A stretch of DNA of 64,000 bases, taken from contig NC_015312.1 in NCBI RefSeq assembly GCF_000196675.2, forward strand, positions 3,286,001 through 3,350,000, given 5' to 3'. Origin of the DNA: Pseudonocardia benzenivorans CB1190. GTDB taxonomy: Bacteria > Actinomycetota > Actinomycetes > Mycobacteriales > Pseudonocardiaceae. The notes under the pieces were generated by a model. The model searched no databases and had not been told where the DNA came from. It saw only the letters and a program-made list of their open reading frames with translations. Shown piece by piece: positions 36,450 to 45,252 of this stretch. Made by a program: the position numbers and the translations under genes. Every line of letters starts with the position of its first letter. Position 1 is the first letter of the stretch.

Positions 36450-37175
36450 ATGGCCGTGCTGAGTCGGAAGGCCGCGACCGGGTCCCGTCGACACCGCCGG
36501 GTCGCCGCTCTCGTGCGCTGGCCCGTCGGGCTGGCCGCGGTGAGCTGGCGCTACATGTGGCGGACGGTGCCGCTGCACCGCAGCGAGGTGGAGGGGGACG
36601 ACTCCGACGAGGCGCCCGCGCTTCCCGAACGCCATCGCGACGACCGGGTCCAGGAGGTCGCCGACGGCCACGGCGACCTGCTGCACCGGCGCTACACCGT
36701 GCGCATCGGCGGCTCCGCGCTCGACGCGCGCGAGCTGATGGCCGACCTCGTCCGGGACCTCAACGGCTGGTTCCCCAGCGGCGTCGCGGTGTTCCGGCGC
36801 ACCCGCGGGCACCCCGGCGCGATCCGCGACGGCGACGAGTTCCTGATCCGGCTGCCCGGCCCGTGGGACGGGCCCGTGCGGGTCGTCGCGGCCGACGACA
36901 CGAGCTTCCGGTTCGCGACGCTGCGCGGGCACCTCGAGGCGGGCCAGATCGAGTTCCGCGCCCACGACGAGGACGACGGCGGCCTGGTGATGGGCATCGA
37001 GTCGTGGGCGCGCCCGGGCGACGCCGTCTCGCGCGTCCTCTACGACACGTTCCGCGCCGCCAAGGAGATCCAGCTGAACCTCTGGACCGAGGTGCTGCTG
37101 CGGATCACCCGGCGCGCGGGCGGCCGTCCCGTCGGTGGGGTCACCGTGCGCACCCGGCGGCTCGCCGCCGGCTGA
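36450..37175 (+). CDS. DUF1990-like protein with N-terminal hydrophobic segment
   Basis: 241 residues from ATG 36450. A GTG two codons later is also possible. Residues 1-45 are basic and partly hydrophobic (RWPVGLAAVSWRYMWRTVPL), and may anchor the protein. The rest carries LMADLVRDLNGWFPSGVAVF and FATLRGHLEAGQIEFRAHDE, the latter corresponding to the DGHLEQGKL region of the minus-strand DUF1990-like protein. The start codons of the two divergent units are six bases apart, so both promoters must lie inside the opposing gene or the transcripts are nearly leaderless. Confidence 0.6.
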   Translation: MAVLSRKAATGSRRHRRVAALVRWPVGLAAVSWRYMWRTVPLHRSEVEGDDSDEAPALPERHRDDRVQEVADGHGDLLHRRYTVRIGGSALDARELMADLVRDLNGWFPSGVAVFRRTRGHPGAIRDGDEFLIRLPGPWDGPVRVVAADDTSFRFATLRGHLEAGQIEFRAHDEDDGGLVMGIESWARPGDAVSRVLYDTFRAAKEIQLNLWTEVLLRITRRAGGRPVGGVTVRTRRLAAG

Positions 37176-37244
37176 ACCGGTCCTGCCGTCCCCGAGAGTG
37201 CTGCCGTCCGGTGAGTGCTCCCTCCCCCGAGAGTCAGGAGACCC

Positions 37245-37610
37245 GTGTCCACCTTCGCCCGCGTGCTCGGCGCGCTGACCACCGCATACGGCGTCGCGAC
37301 GATCGTGCGCCCGGCCGTCCTCACCGGCCCGACCGGGCTCGGCCCGCGCGGGGGCGACCCGTCGCCGCCGGTCGCGACCCTGGTGCGCGCGGTCGGCGTG
37401 CGTGACGCGGTGTCGGGGCTCGCGGTGGCGCTGGCGCCCCGGGGCCGGGCCCTGCAGCTCGCACTCGCCGTGCGGGTCGCCGCCGACGTCGGGGACGCCG
37501 TCACGCTCGGCACGGCGATCTCCGACCGCGACGCGGCCCGCAGGACCGTCGCGGTCGCCGGTGGCTGGGCGGCGCTCAACGCGCTCGCCCTGGCCACCGC
37601 TCGTCCCTAG
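37245..37610 (+). CDS. Small hydrophobic protein of unknown function
   Basis: 121 residues from a GTG with AGGAG seven bases upstream. Hydrophobic, alanine-rich stretches (VLGALTTAYGVATIV, LQLALAVRVAADV, TVAVAGGWAALNALALA) suggest three or four membrane segments. This type is common in actinobacteria next to unrelated genes. No family name can be given with confidence. Confidence 0.55.
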   Translation: MSTFARVLGALTTAYGVATIVRPAVLTGPTGLGPRGGDPSPPVATLVRAVGVRDAVSGLAVALAPRGRALQLALAVRVAADVGDAVTLGTAISDRDAARRTVAVAGGWAALNALALATARP

Positions 37611-37651
37611 CCGGTCGGCCCGCGAACCGGTCGGCCCGCAACCGGTCGGGA
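37611..37651. repeat. Short tandem repeat ACCGGTCGGCCCGC
   Basis: Right after the preceding stop codon, CCGGTCGGCCCGC occurs twice (37611 and 37627), and a third, partial copy CCGGTCGGGA follows at 37642. The spacing is 15-16 bases. It lies between convergent genes and can form alternative GC-rich hairpins, so it may end transcription. Confidence 0.5.
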
Positions 37652-37671
37652 CCGGGCCGCTCGGCCCGCGG

Positions 37672-38196
37672 CTACTCCTTGATCTCGTAGACCGGGGTGA
37701 TCGTCGCCCGGGCGAGGGTGTGGGAGAACAGGTTGAAGCCGAGGAAGGCGTTGCTGGCCTCGGCGGGGATCCCCAGCGACGGCACGTCGACCGCGTGCAC
37801 GACGAAGAAGTAGCGGTGCGGCCCGTGTCCCGCGGGCGGCGCGGCGCCCAGGTAGTTCTTCAGGCCGGCGTCGTTGGCGAGCTGGAAGGCGCCCTCGGGC
37901 AGCTCGCCGTCGGCGGCACCGGACTCCAGCGACGTCACCGACGCGGGGATGTCGACGAGGGCCCAGTGCCAGAAGCCCGACCCGGTCGGGGCGTCGGGGT
38001 CGAAGCAGGTGACCACGTAGGACTGGGTGCCCTCGGGGGCGCCGCTCCACGACAGCTGCGGGGAGCGGTCCTCGCCGCCCGCGCCGAAGATCCCGCTGAC
38101 CTGCGGCATCGGCAGGGTGCCGCCGTCGGTGATCTCGGTGCTGGTGACCTCGAACGTCGGCACCTGCGGGAGGTCGTCGTAAGGGTTGTGCGCCAT
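37672..38196 (-). CDS. PEBP-family protein (YbhB/YbcL type)
   Basis: 174 residues, normal for the bacterial phosphatidylethanolamine-binding-protein family. The ligand-site blocks are [40 protein letters not shown] and [15 protein letters not shown]. There is no signal peptide. Biological role in bacteria is unclear. The ATG is at 38196, with the divergent antiporter gene beginning 163 bases away. Confidence 0.88.
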   Translation of the reverse strand: MAHNPYDDLPQVPTFEVTSTEITDGGTLPMPQVSGIFGAGGEDRSPQLSWSGAPEGTQSYVVTCFDPDAPTGSGFWHWALVDIPASVTSLESGAADGELPEGAFQLANDAGLKNYLGAAPPAGHGPHRYFFVVHAVDVPSLGIPAEASNAFLGFNLFSHTLARATITPVYEIKE

Positions 38197-38359
38197 GGGT
38201 TCTCCCTCGTGGTCGAGCGCCCACCGCGATGCGGGCGCCGTCGTGGGTGGGTCGGCCGGATCGGCGGTCGGGGTCACCGTAACCACCTCGGGTGGTGATC
38301 CGCAGCGGGCACCGCCGGGGTGGGCGCCGCCGCCGCCGTCGTACGGCACGCTGTCGGAC

Positions 38360-39943
38360 GTGGAGCTGCTGCTGCTGATCGTCGCGCTGATGCTGGCCGC
38401 GGTGGTGCTCGTCGGGATCGGCGACCGCCTGCACCTGCCCTGGCCCGCGCTGATGGTGGTCCTCGGTGCCGTGGTCGCGTTCGTGCCGGGGCTGCCCGAC
38501 GCGTTCGAGATCGAGCCCGACCTGATCCTCCCGCTGTTCCTGCCACCGCTGCTGTTCGCGACGGCCCAGCGCACCTCGTGGGCGCTGTTCCGGGCGCGGT
38601 GGCGCAGCATCGTCACGCTGGCGGTGGCGCTCGTGGCCGTCACGGTGGCGGTCGTGGCGGGCACCGCGACGGCGCTGATCCCGGGCATCGGGCTCTCGGC
38701 CGCCGTCGCGCTCGGTGCCATGGTGGCCCCGCCCGACCCGGTGGCCGTCGAGGCCGTCGCCGGATCCGTGCGGATGCCGCGGCGGCTGCTCGCGGTGCTG
38801 CAGAGCGAAGGTCTGTTCAACGACGCGACCGCCCTGGTGATCTTCCAGACCGCGGTCTTCGCGACGGTGAGCGGCGCCGAGCTGCGCGTGACCGAGCTGC
38901 TGTGGCGGTTCGTCCTGGGTGTGGTGGCGGCCGTCGTCATCGGGGTCGTCGTGGCACGGGTCGCCCGGTGGCTGTCGGACCGGGTCGCCAGCACGACGGG
39001 CCGCAGCGCACTGACCGTGGTGCTGCCCTTCGCCGTCTACCTGCTGGCCGAGGAGGTGCACGCGTCGGGCGTGGTCGCGGTCGTCGTCGTCGCGCTGCAG
39101 CTGCGGGTGCACGCCGACGCCGACGAGGCGGCCGAGCGGCTGGTGCAGCGCTCCTTCTGGGACGTCGTCGAACTGCTGGTCACCGGGGTGGCCTTCGGCC
39201 TGATCGGGCTCGACCTGCGCCAGGTCGTGTCCGACGCGGGCGCGGACCTGCCGCGGATGCTGGTCCACGCGCTGATCGTGTGCGCGGCGGTGGTGGGGCT
39301 GCGGGCGGTCTGGATGACCGTGGCGACGGTCAACCTGCGCCGGGGCGGCGACCCGTCGGCGGCGCCCCGCACCGGCCGGGAGGCCGTCGTGCTCGCCTGG
39401 TGCGGGATGCGCGGGCTCGCGACGCTCGCGTTGGCCCTCGCGCTGCCGGCCGTCACCTCGACCGGCGCCCCGTTCCCGGCGCGCGCCGAGATCGTCGTGG
39501 TGGCCTGCTCGGTGCTGGTCGTGACGCTGCTGCTGCCGGGGTTCACGCTGCCGCTGCTCGTGCGGATGCTGGGGATCGCCGAGAACGCCGAGGCCGAGCA
39601 CGCCGCGGAGACGGTCGTCGCCCGCCGGGCCTGGAAGGCCGCACTGGACCGCCTCGTCGAGCAGGAGCGGGCGGCGGACCTGCCCGAGGAGGTGTCGGCG
39701 GCGCTGCACCAGCGCATCGGCAGGCTCGAGGCGATCCTGCGCGGCGACACCGTCACCGACGAGGACCGGGAGCGCCTCGCGGCGCTGCGGGCGCGCAAGC
39801 AGACCCTCGACGCCATCCAGGCCGACGCGCTGGCCGCGGCGCGGGCCGAGGTGCTCGCGGCGCGCCGGGAGCCCGGTGTCGATCCGGAGGCGGTCGACCG
39901 GGTCCTGCGCCGGCTGGACCTGCGGACGGTCCTGCTCGACTGA
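38360..39943 (+). CDS. CPA1-type Na+/H+ antiporter
   Basis: About 527 residues from GTG 38360, a start placed just before the first membrane segment ([20 protein letters not shown]). Upstream starts are possible and there is no convincing ribosome site. Some 12 membrane segments are present. Conserved CPA1 blocks are [33 protein letters not shown] and [16 protein letters not shown], the last with the ND pair needed for ion binding. A cytoplasmic helical tail of about 120 residues (from [11 protein letters not shown]) resembles actinobacterial NhaP-like proteins. It exchanges Na+ or another cation for protons. Confidence 0.85.
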   Translation: MELLLLIVALMLAAVVLVGIGDRLHLPWPALMVVLGAVVAFVPGLPDAFEIEPDLILPLFLPPLLFATAQRTSWALFRARWRSIVTLAVALVAVTVAVVAGTATALIPGIGLSAAVALGAMVAPPDPVAVEAVAGSVRMPRRLLAVLQSEGLFNDATALVIFQTAVFATVSGAELRVTELLWRFVLGVVAAVVIGVVVARVARWLSDRVASTTGRSALTVVLPFAVYLLAEEVHASGVVAVVVVALQLRVHADADEAAERLVQRSFWDVVELLVTGVAFGLIGLDLRQVVSDAGADLPRMLVHALIVCAAVVGLRAVWMTVATVNLRRGGDPSAAPRTGREAVVLAWCGMRGLATLALALALPAVTSTGAPFPARAEIVVVACSVLVVTLLLPGFTLPLLVRMLGIAENAEAEHAAETVVARRAWKAALDRLVEQERAADLPEEVSAALHQRIGRLEAILRGDTVTDEDRERLAALRARKQTLDAIQADALAAARAEVLAARREPGVDPEAVDRVLRRLDLRTVLLD

Positions 39944-40003
39944 CCCGTCGGTCGGGGACCGCGACTGCCTGCGACGACGCCGAGGACGGAGCCGATCGGC
40001 CCG

Positions 40004-40032
40004 TTGACGTGACCTGGGTCACGAGGTAGCGT
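40004..40032 (+). promoter_or_regulatory. Promoter with palindromic operator in the spacer
   Basis: TTGACG (40004-40009) and TAGCGT (40027-40032) are separated by 17 bases, a good housekeeping-sigma promoter for a high-GC actinobacterium. The spacer contains GTGACC-TG-GGTCAC (40009-40022), a perfect inverted repeat where a repressor dimer would block polymerase. A TetR-type regulator gene follows at 41088 and is a candidate ligand-responsive partner. Confidence 0.65.
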
Positions 40033-40038
40033 CCCGCG

Positions 40039-40182
40039 ATGACAGCTCCGACACGGAGCCTTCCCGGACAGCGGCCCACCAGGCCCGCGACGCAGCCACC
40101 CGCACTGCAACCACCAGACCTCGATCGGCCCGGCCACTCGGACTGGATCACCCCAACCGGCGCCGTCGGCTCCACCTCGTGA
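40039..40182 (+). CDS. Probable leaderless 47-residue small ORF
   Basis: The ATG at 40039 lies seven bases after the last base of the -10 element, exactly where transcription should start. The mRNA would therefore begin at the start codon. Leaderless messages are common in actinobacteria. The product is proline-rich (RSLPGQRPTRPATQPPALQP) and ends with DWITPTGAVGSTS. I do not recognise it. It precedes the SDR gene by 117 bases and may be a leader peptide for that gene or a small protein on its own. Coding is supported by position only. Confidence 0.45.
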   Translation: MTAPTRSLPGQRPTRPATQPPALQPPDLDRPGHSDWITPTGAVGSTS

Positions 40183-40299
40183 GCCGGCGGCGCCGTGTCG
40201 CGTCCGGGGACTCCCCGTGCGCTCCCGTCCGGAAATGCGACGATGCCCGGGCAGGGTCGCGACCGGCACGGCGTCGCGGCGGGCGAAGGGATTCCGGGC

Positions 40300-41055
40300 A
40301 TGACTCAGGGGCGCGTCGCGATCGTCACGGGGGCCGCGAGGGGGATCGGGGCCGCCACGGCCGCCCGGCTGGCCGCGGACGGGTTCGCCGTCGCCGTGCT
40401 GGACCTCGACGAGGCCGCCTGCAAGGCGACCGTCGACGGCATCGAGTCCGCCGGCGGCCGGGCGCTCGCCGTGGGCGCGGACGTCGCCGACGAGGCCGCC
40501 GTCGCCGCGGCCGTCGAGCGGGTCGCGGCCGATCTCGGGGCGCCGACGGTGCTGGTCAACAACGCCGGCGTGACCCGCGACAACCTGCTGTTCAAGATGA
40601 CCACCGACGACTGGGACACGGTCATGAACGTGCACCTGCGCGGCTCGTTCCTGATGACGCGCGCGGTGCAGAAGCACATGGTCGACGCGAAGTACGGCCG
40701 CATCGTCAACCTGTCGAGCACGTCGGCGCTGGGCAACCGCGGCCAGAGCAACTACTCGACCGCGAAGGCCGGGCTGCAGGGCTTCACCAAGACGCTCGCC
40801 ATCGAGCTGGGCAAGTTCGGGATCACCGCCAACTGCATCGCGCCCGGCTTCATCGTCAGCGACATGACGAGGGCGACGGCCGAGCGGATCGGCGAGGACT
40901 GGGACACCTACGTGGCCGCTCGTGCCGCGCAGATCCCGGTGGCCCGCGCCGGGCAGGTCGAGGACATCGCGCACACCGTCTCGTTCCTCGTCAGCGAGGG
41001 GGCGGGGTTCGTCTCCGGGCAGGTCATCTACGTCGCGGGCGGTCCGAAGGCGTGA
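40300..41055 (+). CDS. FabG/PhaB-type short-chain dehydrogenase
   Basis: 251 residues from ATG 40300, with GAAGGG upstream. GAARGIGAAT (residues 11-20) binds NADP(H), VLVNNAGVTRDNLLFKMTTD is the typical FabG substrate-loop region, and the catalytic residues are Ser in VNLSST and Tyr-Lys in NYSTAKAGL. The family reduces 3-oxoacyl-ACP or acetoacetyl-CoA. A separate single gene like this is more often a 3-oxoacyl-CoA reductase. The TetR gene follows by 32 bases, so they probably form one unit. Confidence 0.87.
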   Translation: MTQGRVAIVTGAARGIGAATAARLAADGFAVAVLDLDEAACKATVDGIESAGGRALAVGADVADEAAVAAAVERVAADLGAPTVLVNNAGVTRDNLLFKMTTDDWDTVMNVHLRGSFLMTRAVQKHMVDAKYGRIVNLSSTSALGNRGQSNYSTAKAGLQGFTKTLAIELGKFGITANCIAPGFIVSDMTRATAERIGEDWDTYVAARAAQIPVARAGQVEDIAHTVSFLVSEGAGFVSGQVIYVAGGPKA

Positions 41056-41087
41056 TCGGGCCGCGGCCGGGCCGGTAGCCTGCGCCG

Positions 41088-41777
41088 ATGAGCCGCGCGA
41101 CCGACGAGGGCGCTGACACCCGGACGCGGTTGCTGCGCGCCGCGGAGGAGCTGTTCGCCGAGCGTGGCAGCGAGGCCGTCTCGCTGCGCGAGATCGGCCG
41201 GGCCGCGGGCGCGCGCAACGTCATCGCCGCGCAGTACTGGTTCACCGACCGCGACGGCCTCGTGCAGGCGTTGCTCGACCGCCATCTCGCCGACATCGAG
41301 CAACGCCGGCACGCCATGCTCGACGCGTTCGAGGCCGGCCCGCACGCGGCGGCCGTCGCCGGGGGTCCGGGCGCGGACGAGGCGGTGCACGCGTTGGCCG
41401 CCGCCCTCGTCGAGCCGCTGGCCGCGAAGCTCGACGAGGGGGCGCCGGGCGCGGGTTACCTGCGCACCGTCGCCGACCTGCTCACCCGCCCGGTGCCCTC
41501 GACCGCGCCGCTCGCGCTCGACCGGCCCGGCGCGAGCACGGCCCGGTGGCGGGCGTTGCTCGAGCCGCTGCTGGAGCCCGAGGCGCTCGAGCTGCACCGG
41601 CGCTTCCTCGCGATCCGGTTCGTCGCGGTCGAGGTCGCGCAGCGCGCCCGGTCCGGTCGCGACGACCATCGGCTCTTCGTCAGCCAGCTGGTCGACGCCG
41701 CGGCGGGGCTGCTCGGCGCCACGGTGTCGGCGCGGACCCGGGAACTGCGCGAGCAGCGCCGCTCGGCACCCCGCTGA
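41088..41777 (+). CDS. TetR-family transcriptional regulator
   Basis: 229 residues. The N-terminal helix-turn-helix is clear: TRTRLLRAAEELFAERGSEA followed by VSLREIGRAAGARNVIAAQY and WFTDRDGLVQALLDRHL. The C-terminal ligand domain is variable. It is downstream of the FabG-like gene and may repress the promoter at 40004, whose spacer holds a palindrome of suitable size. The convergent cydC gene ends 30 bases beyond. Confidence 0.85.
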   Translation: MSRATDEGADTRTRLLRAAEELFAERGSEAVSLREIGRAAGARNVIAAQYWFTDRDGLVQALLDRHLADIEQRRHAMLDAFEAGPHAAAVAGGPGADEAVHALAAALVEPLAAKLDEGAPGAGYLRTVADLLTRPVPSTAPLALDRPGASTARWRALLEPLLEPEALELHRRFLAIRFVAVEVAQRARSGRDDHRLFVSQLVDAAAGLLGATVSARTRELREQRRSAPR

Positions 41778-41807
41778 GGTCCGCGCCGGCCGGGTGGCGG
41801 CCGCGGG

Positions 41808-43526
41808 TCACACCGGCGCGGGCAGCCGGTGGGCGCGGCGGTACCAGCCGTCGCGGGCCAGCAGGTCGGCCGGTCGGCCGCGCTGCACCACCCGGCCGTC
41901 GACGACGACGTGCACGGTGTCCATCCGGTCCAGCCGCTCGAGGTCGTGCGTGACGAGCAGGACGGCGCGCTCGCCCGCGGCGTCGAGCAGGTCGGCGAGT
42001 ACGGCGTCGCGGGTGTCGGGGTCCAGGTGTGCGGTCGGTTCGTCCAGCACCAGCAGCGTGGCGTCGGTGAGCAGCGCCCTGCCCAGGGCGAGCCGCTGGC
42101 GCATGCCGCCCGAGAGCCGTTCGCCGTGCTCGCCGACGTCGGCGTCGAGCCCGCCGGGCATCGCGGCCACGTCGCCGTCGAGCCGGACCCGGCGCAGCAC
42201 GTCCCACAGCGCCTCGTCGGTGGCGTCGGGCCGGGCGAGCAGCAGGTTCGCCCGCACGCTGCCGGTGAACAGGTGCGGGTGCTGCGGCACCCCGCTCACG
42301 ACGGTCCGCGCCGCGTCGGCGGCGACCGACGTCAGCGACGTGCCGCCGATCTCGACGGTCCCGGCGTCCGGGTCGAGGAACCGGAACAGCACCGCGGCCA
42401 GGGTGCTCTTGCCCGACCCGCTCGGCCCGACGACCGCGACCTTCTCGCCCGGCGCGACGTCGAGGTCGAGACCGTCGAGGGCCCAGGTCGCGTCGGGGGC
42501 GTAGCGGACCCGCAGGTCGCGGATCCGCAACGCCCCCGGCACGAGCCGCCCCGCACCCCCGGGGTCGCGCACCGCGGGTGGGGTGTCCAGGACGTCGAAG
42601 AGGCGCGCGCCCGACGCGCGCACCGCACCGAGGCGGGCCGCCGCGGCAGGCAGCGGCGCGACGATCTCGAACGCGGCGAGCGCCGTGAGCGCCAGCACCG
42701 CCATGGGGATCGGTCCGAGCGATCCGTGCTCGACCGCGACCACGCCCAACAGCAGCGTCGCCCACAGCGTGAGCCCGGCGACCAGCGCCGATGCGCCCGC
42801 GCCGAGCCCGAGCAGGCCCGCGTCCCGGCGGGCGGCCGCGGTGAGCGCCGCGTCGGCGGCCTCGACCCGGGCGACGGCGCGGGCCGTCGCGCCGTTCGCG
42901 GCGAGGTCGGGGGCACCGTGCAGGGCGTCGACGAGTGCCGTCGTCAGCTCGGCGCGGGCCGCGGCCTGCCGGGCGCCGGTGGCCCGGCCCAGCGCCGCCG
43001 CGACGACCGGCACGACGAGGCCCCCGAGCACCAGGCCGGCGGCGAGCACGAGCCCGCCCGGGACGAGCAGCGCCGTCGCGAGCGCCACGGCGCCGGCGCC
43101 GGTCAGCAACGCCGCCAGCGGCGGCGTCAGGCCACGGACGAGCAGGTCCTGGGTCGCGTCGGTGTCGCTGACCAGCCGGGTGACGAGGTCGGGGGACCGG
43201 AACCGGCGGACCGGCTCGGTGCGGGCGAGTCGCTCGTAGACCCGCACCCGGACGTCGGCGAGGGTCCGCAGCGCGGCGTCGTGGGTGACCAGCCGCTCCA
43301 GGTAGCGGGTGAGGCCGCGGGTGACGCCGAGGGCGCGGGTCAGCACGACCGCGACCGACAGCGCCGTGACCGGCGGGTGCGTGGCCGCGGTGGCGATGAG
43401 CCAGGCGGCGAGGCTGAGCAGGCCGGCCCCCGACGCCGTCGCCACGGCACCGGCGAGCACCCCCAGCGCGAACCGGGTGCCCCGCGGCCGGGCGAGGGAG
43501 AGCATGCGGCGCAGTGGGTCCCTCAC
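41808..43526 (-). CDS. cydC: Thiol reductant ABC exporter subunit CydC
   Basis: 572 residues from GTG 43526, which overlaps the cydD stop by GTGA. A six-segment membrane domain (AGLLSLAAWLIATAATHPPV) precedes the ATPase with Walker A GPSGSGKST, signature LSGGMRQRLALGRALL and Walker B LLVLDEPTAHLDPDT. Together with CydD it exports cysteine and glutathione-type thiols (in other bacteria) and is needed to assemble cytochrome bd. It is the last gene of the operon. Confidence 0.93.
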   Translation of the reverse strand: MRDPLRRMLSLARPRGTRFALGVLAGAVATASGAGLLSLAAWLIATAATHPPVTALSVAVVLTRALGVTRGLTRYLERLVTHDAALRTLADVRVRVYERLARTEPVRRFRSPDLVTRLVSDTDATQDLLVRGLTPPLAALLTGAGAVALATALLVPGGLVLAAGLVLGGLVVPVVAAALGRATGARQAAARAELTTALVDALHGAPDLAANGATARAVARVEAADAALTAAARRDAGLLGLGAGASALVAGLTLWATLLLGVVAVEHGSLGPIPMAVLALTALAAFEIVAPLPAAAARLGAVRASGARLFDVLDTPPAVRDPGGAGRLVPGALRIRDLRVRYAPDATWALDGLDLDVAPGEKVAVVGPSGSGKSTLAAVLFRFLDPDAGTVEIGGTSLTSVAADAARTVVSGVPQHPHLFTGSVRANLLLARPDATDEALWDVLRRVRLDGDVAAMPGGLDADVGEHGERLSGGMRQRLALGRALLTDATLLVLDEPTAHLDPDTRDAVLADLLDAAGERAVLLVTHDLERLDRMDTVHVVVDGRVVQRGRPADLLARDGWYRRAHRLPAPV

Positions 43527-45241
43527 GACGCCACCCCCTGTGGGTGGCGATGGTCGCCATAGCGACCATCGCCGCTCACGAGCGCCGCGGGCGCGCGCTC
43601 GGCGAGCCGGCCGTCGGTGAGCACGACCGTCTCGTCGACGGTCTCGCGCCAGCCCGCGTCGTGCGCGACGACGATCCCCGTGCGGCCCTCCAGCAGCCGC
43701 GCGGTGGCGGCGCGCACGAGGGCGGCGTTGTCGGGGTCGAGGTGGGCGGTCGGCTCGTCGAGCAGGACGAGGTCGGGGTCGCGGACGAACGCGCGGGCGA
43801 TCGCCACCCGCTGCCGCTGCCCGGCCGACAGCCGCGCCCCGCCCTCGCCGAGCCGGGTGGCGGTGCCCTCGGGCAGGGCGGCGACGACGTCGGTGAGGCC
43901 CGCCGCCGCCAGCGCCGCGTCGACCTGGGCGTCGGTGGCGTCGGGGGCTCCGAGCCGGACGTTGCCGGCGAGGGTGTCGTCGAACAGGTGCGGGTGCTGC
44001 GGGACCCACGCCACCCGCGCGCGCCACGCCGCGGCGTCGAGGTCGCGCAAGGGCACCCCGTCGGCGCGGATCGTGCCGGTGTCGGGCTCGGCGAAGCGCA
44101 GCAGCAGCGCGAGCAGCGTGGACTTCCCGGCGCCGCTGCGTCCGGTGACGAGAACGCTGCGGCCCTCGCCGACGGCGAGCGTGAGACCGTCGAGGACCGG
44201 GGCGTCGCGGCCGGGCCACGCGAAGCCGACGTCGTCGATGTCGAGGGCGACCGTCCCGCGCCGGGCCGTCGGCCGCGAGCCGGGCACGACCGGGCGCGGC
44301 GACTCCAGCACGGCGAACGCCGACTCGGCCGCCGCGACCCCCTCCATGCTCGCGTGGAAGCGGGCGCCGACCTCGCGCAGCGGCAGGTACGCCTCCGGGG
44401 CCAGCACGAGCACGAGCAGCGCCGTCGTCAGCGACAGCTCGCCGTAGAGCAGCCGGAACCCGACCTCGACGGCGACGAGCGCGACCGCGAGCGTGGCGAG
44501 CAGCTCGAGCACGAGCGCCGAGAGGAACGCGATCCGCAGCGTGCCCATCGTCGCCTGGCGGTGGTCGTCGGTGACCCGGCGGACGAGCGCGGCCTCGGCC
44601 TTCGCGCGGCGGAACAGCGCGAGCGTCGGCAGCCCCTCGACGACGTCGAGGAAGTGCCCGCCGAGGCGCTGCAGCAGCGTCCACTGCCGTCGGGTGCGTG
44701 CCTGGGTGTGCATGCCGACGAGCGCCATGAACAGCGGCACCAGCGGCAGGGTCAGCGCGATGACCAGCGCCGACACCCAGTCGGCCGACGCGACGACGGC
44801 CAGCACGGCGAGTGGGACGAGCGCGGCGAGCACGAGCTGGGGCAGGTAGCGGGCGAGGTAGTCGTCGAGTGCGTCGAGCCCGCGGGTGGTCAGGGTCGCG
44901 AGCTCGCCCGCGGTGGCCGGGCCGCGCGCCGGACCGTCGGTCACGTGGGCGACGATGCGCCGCCGCAGCTGCGACTTCGCGCTCGCGGCACTGCGCACCG
45001 CTGCGGTCTCGGCGCCGTGCGCGAGCAGCGCGCGCCCGACGGCGACGACCGCGACCCCGGCGACGAGCGGGCCGAGCTCGGCGAGCCCGCGACCGTCGGC
45101 GACCCCGCCGACGATGTGCGCGACGAGCCAGGCCTGCACGAGGATCAGCCCGGTCAGGGCCACGCCGCAGACCGCGGTGACCGCGAGGTGGGTGCGGACC
45201 GCGCGGGCCGCCCGCAGCAGCCGGGGGTCGAGTGGTTTCAC
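43523..45241 (-). CDS. cydD: Thiol reductant ABC exporter subunit CydD
   Basis: 572 residues from GTG 45241, 11 bases after cydB. The membrane domain includes VLILVQAWLVAH-like segments and LLALLLRFAEPDTGT follows the Walker A GRSGAGKST. The signature is LSAGQRQRVAIARAFV and Walker B is DLVLLDEPTAHLDPDN. It is the heterodimer partner of CydC. The last 16 residues (GDGRYGDHRHPQGVAS) are encoded by the 39-bp hairpin repeat and flanking bases, so the natural C-terminus has been extended or replaced by repeat sequence. Confidence 0.92.
   Translation of the reverse strand: MKPLDPRLLRAARAVRTHLAVTAVCGVALTGLILVQAWLVAHIVGGVADGRGLAELGPLVAGVAVVAVGRALLAHGAETAAVRSAASAKSQLRRRIVAHVTDGPARGPATAGELATLTTRGLDALDDYLARYLPQLVLAALVPLAVLAVVASADWVSALVIALTLPLVPLFMALVGMHTQARTRRQWTLLQRLGGHFLDVVEGLPTLALFRRAKAEAALVRRVTDDHRQATMGTLRIAFLSALVLELLATLAVALVAVEVGFRLLYGELSLTTALLVLVLAPEAYLPLREVGARFHASMEGVAAAESAFAVLESPRPVVPGSRPTARRGTVALDIDDVGFAWPGRDAPVLDGLTLAVGEGRSVLVTGRSGAGKSTLLALLLRFAEPDTGTIRADGVPLRDLDAAAWRARVAWVPQHPHLFDDTLAGNVRLGAPDATDAQVDAALAAAGLTDVVAALPEGTATRLGEGGARLSAGQRQRVAIARAFVRDPDLVLLDEPTAHLDPDNAALVRAATARLLEGRTGIVVAHDAGWRETVDETVVLTDGRLAERAPAALVSGDGRYGDHRHPQGVAS
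43541..43579. repeat. 39-bp hairpin repeat, copy 2 (inside the 3' end of cydD)
   Basis: On the minus strand it starts GTGAGCGGCGATGGTCGCT and ends ATCGCCACCCA, the same length and ends as the copy at 22174-22212. The stem GGCGATGGTCGC/GCGACCATCGCC is perfect over 12 bp with a 4-base loop. Compared with copy 1 one stem pair has changed from A-T to G-C and a T-G pair has become T-A, preserving pairing. Confidence 0.75.
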
Positions 45242-45252
45242 GGCACGGCCCC

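Noticed and set aside
37607..39709. 700-codon minus-strand frame opposite the antiporter gene
   Set aside because: The plus-strand antiporter has membrane segments and conserved motifs; this frame has only low-complexity His/Gln/Arg composition.
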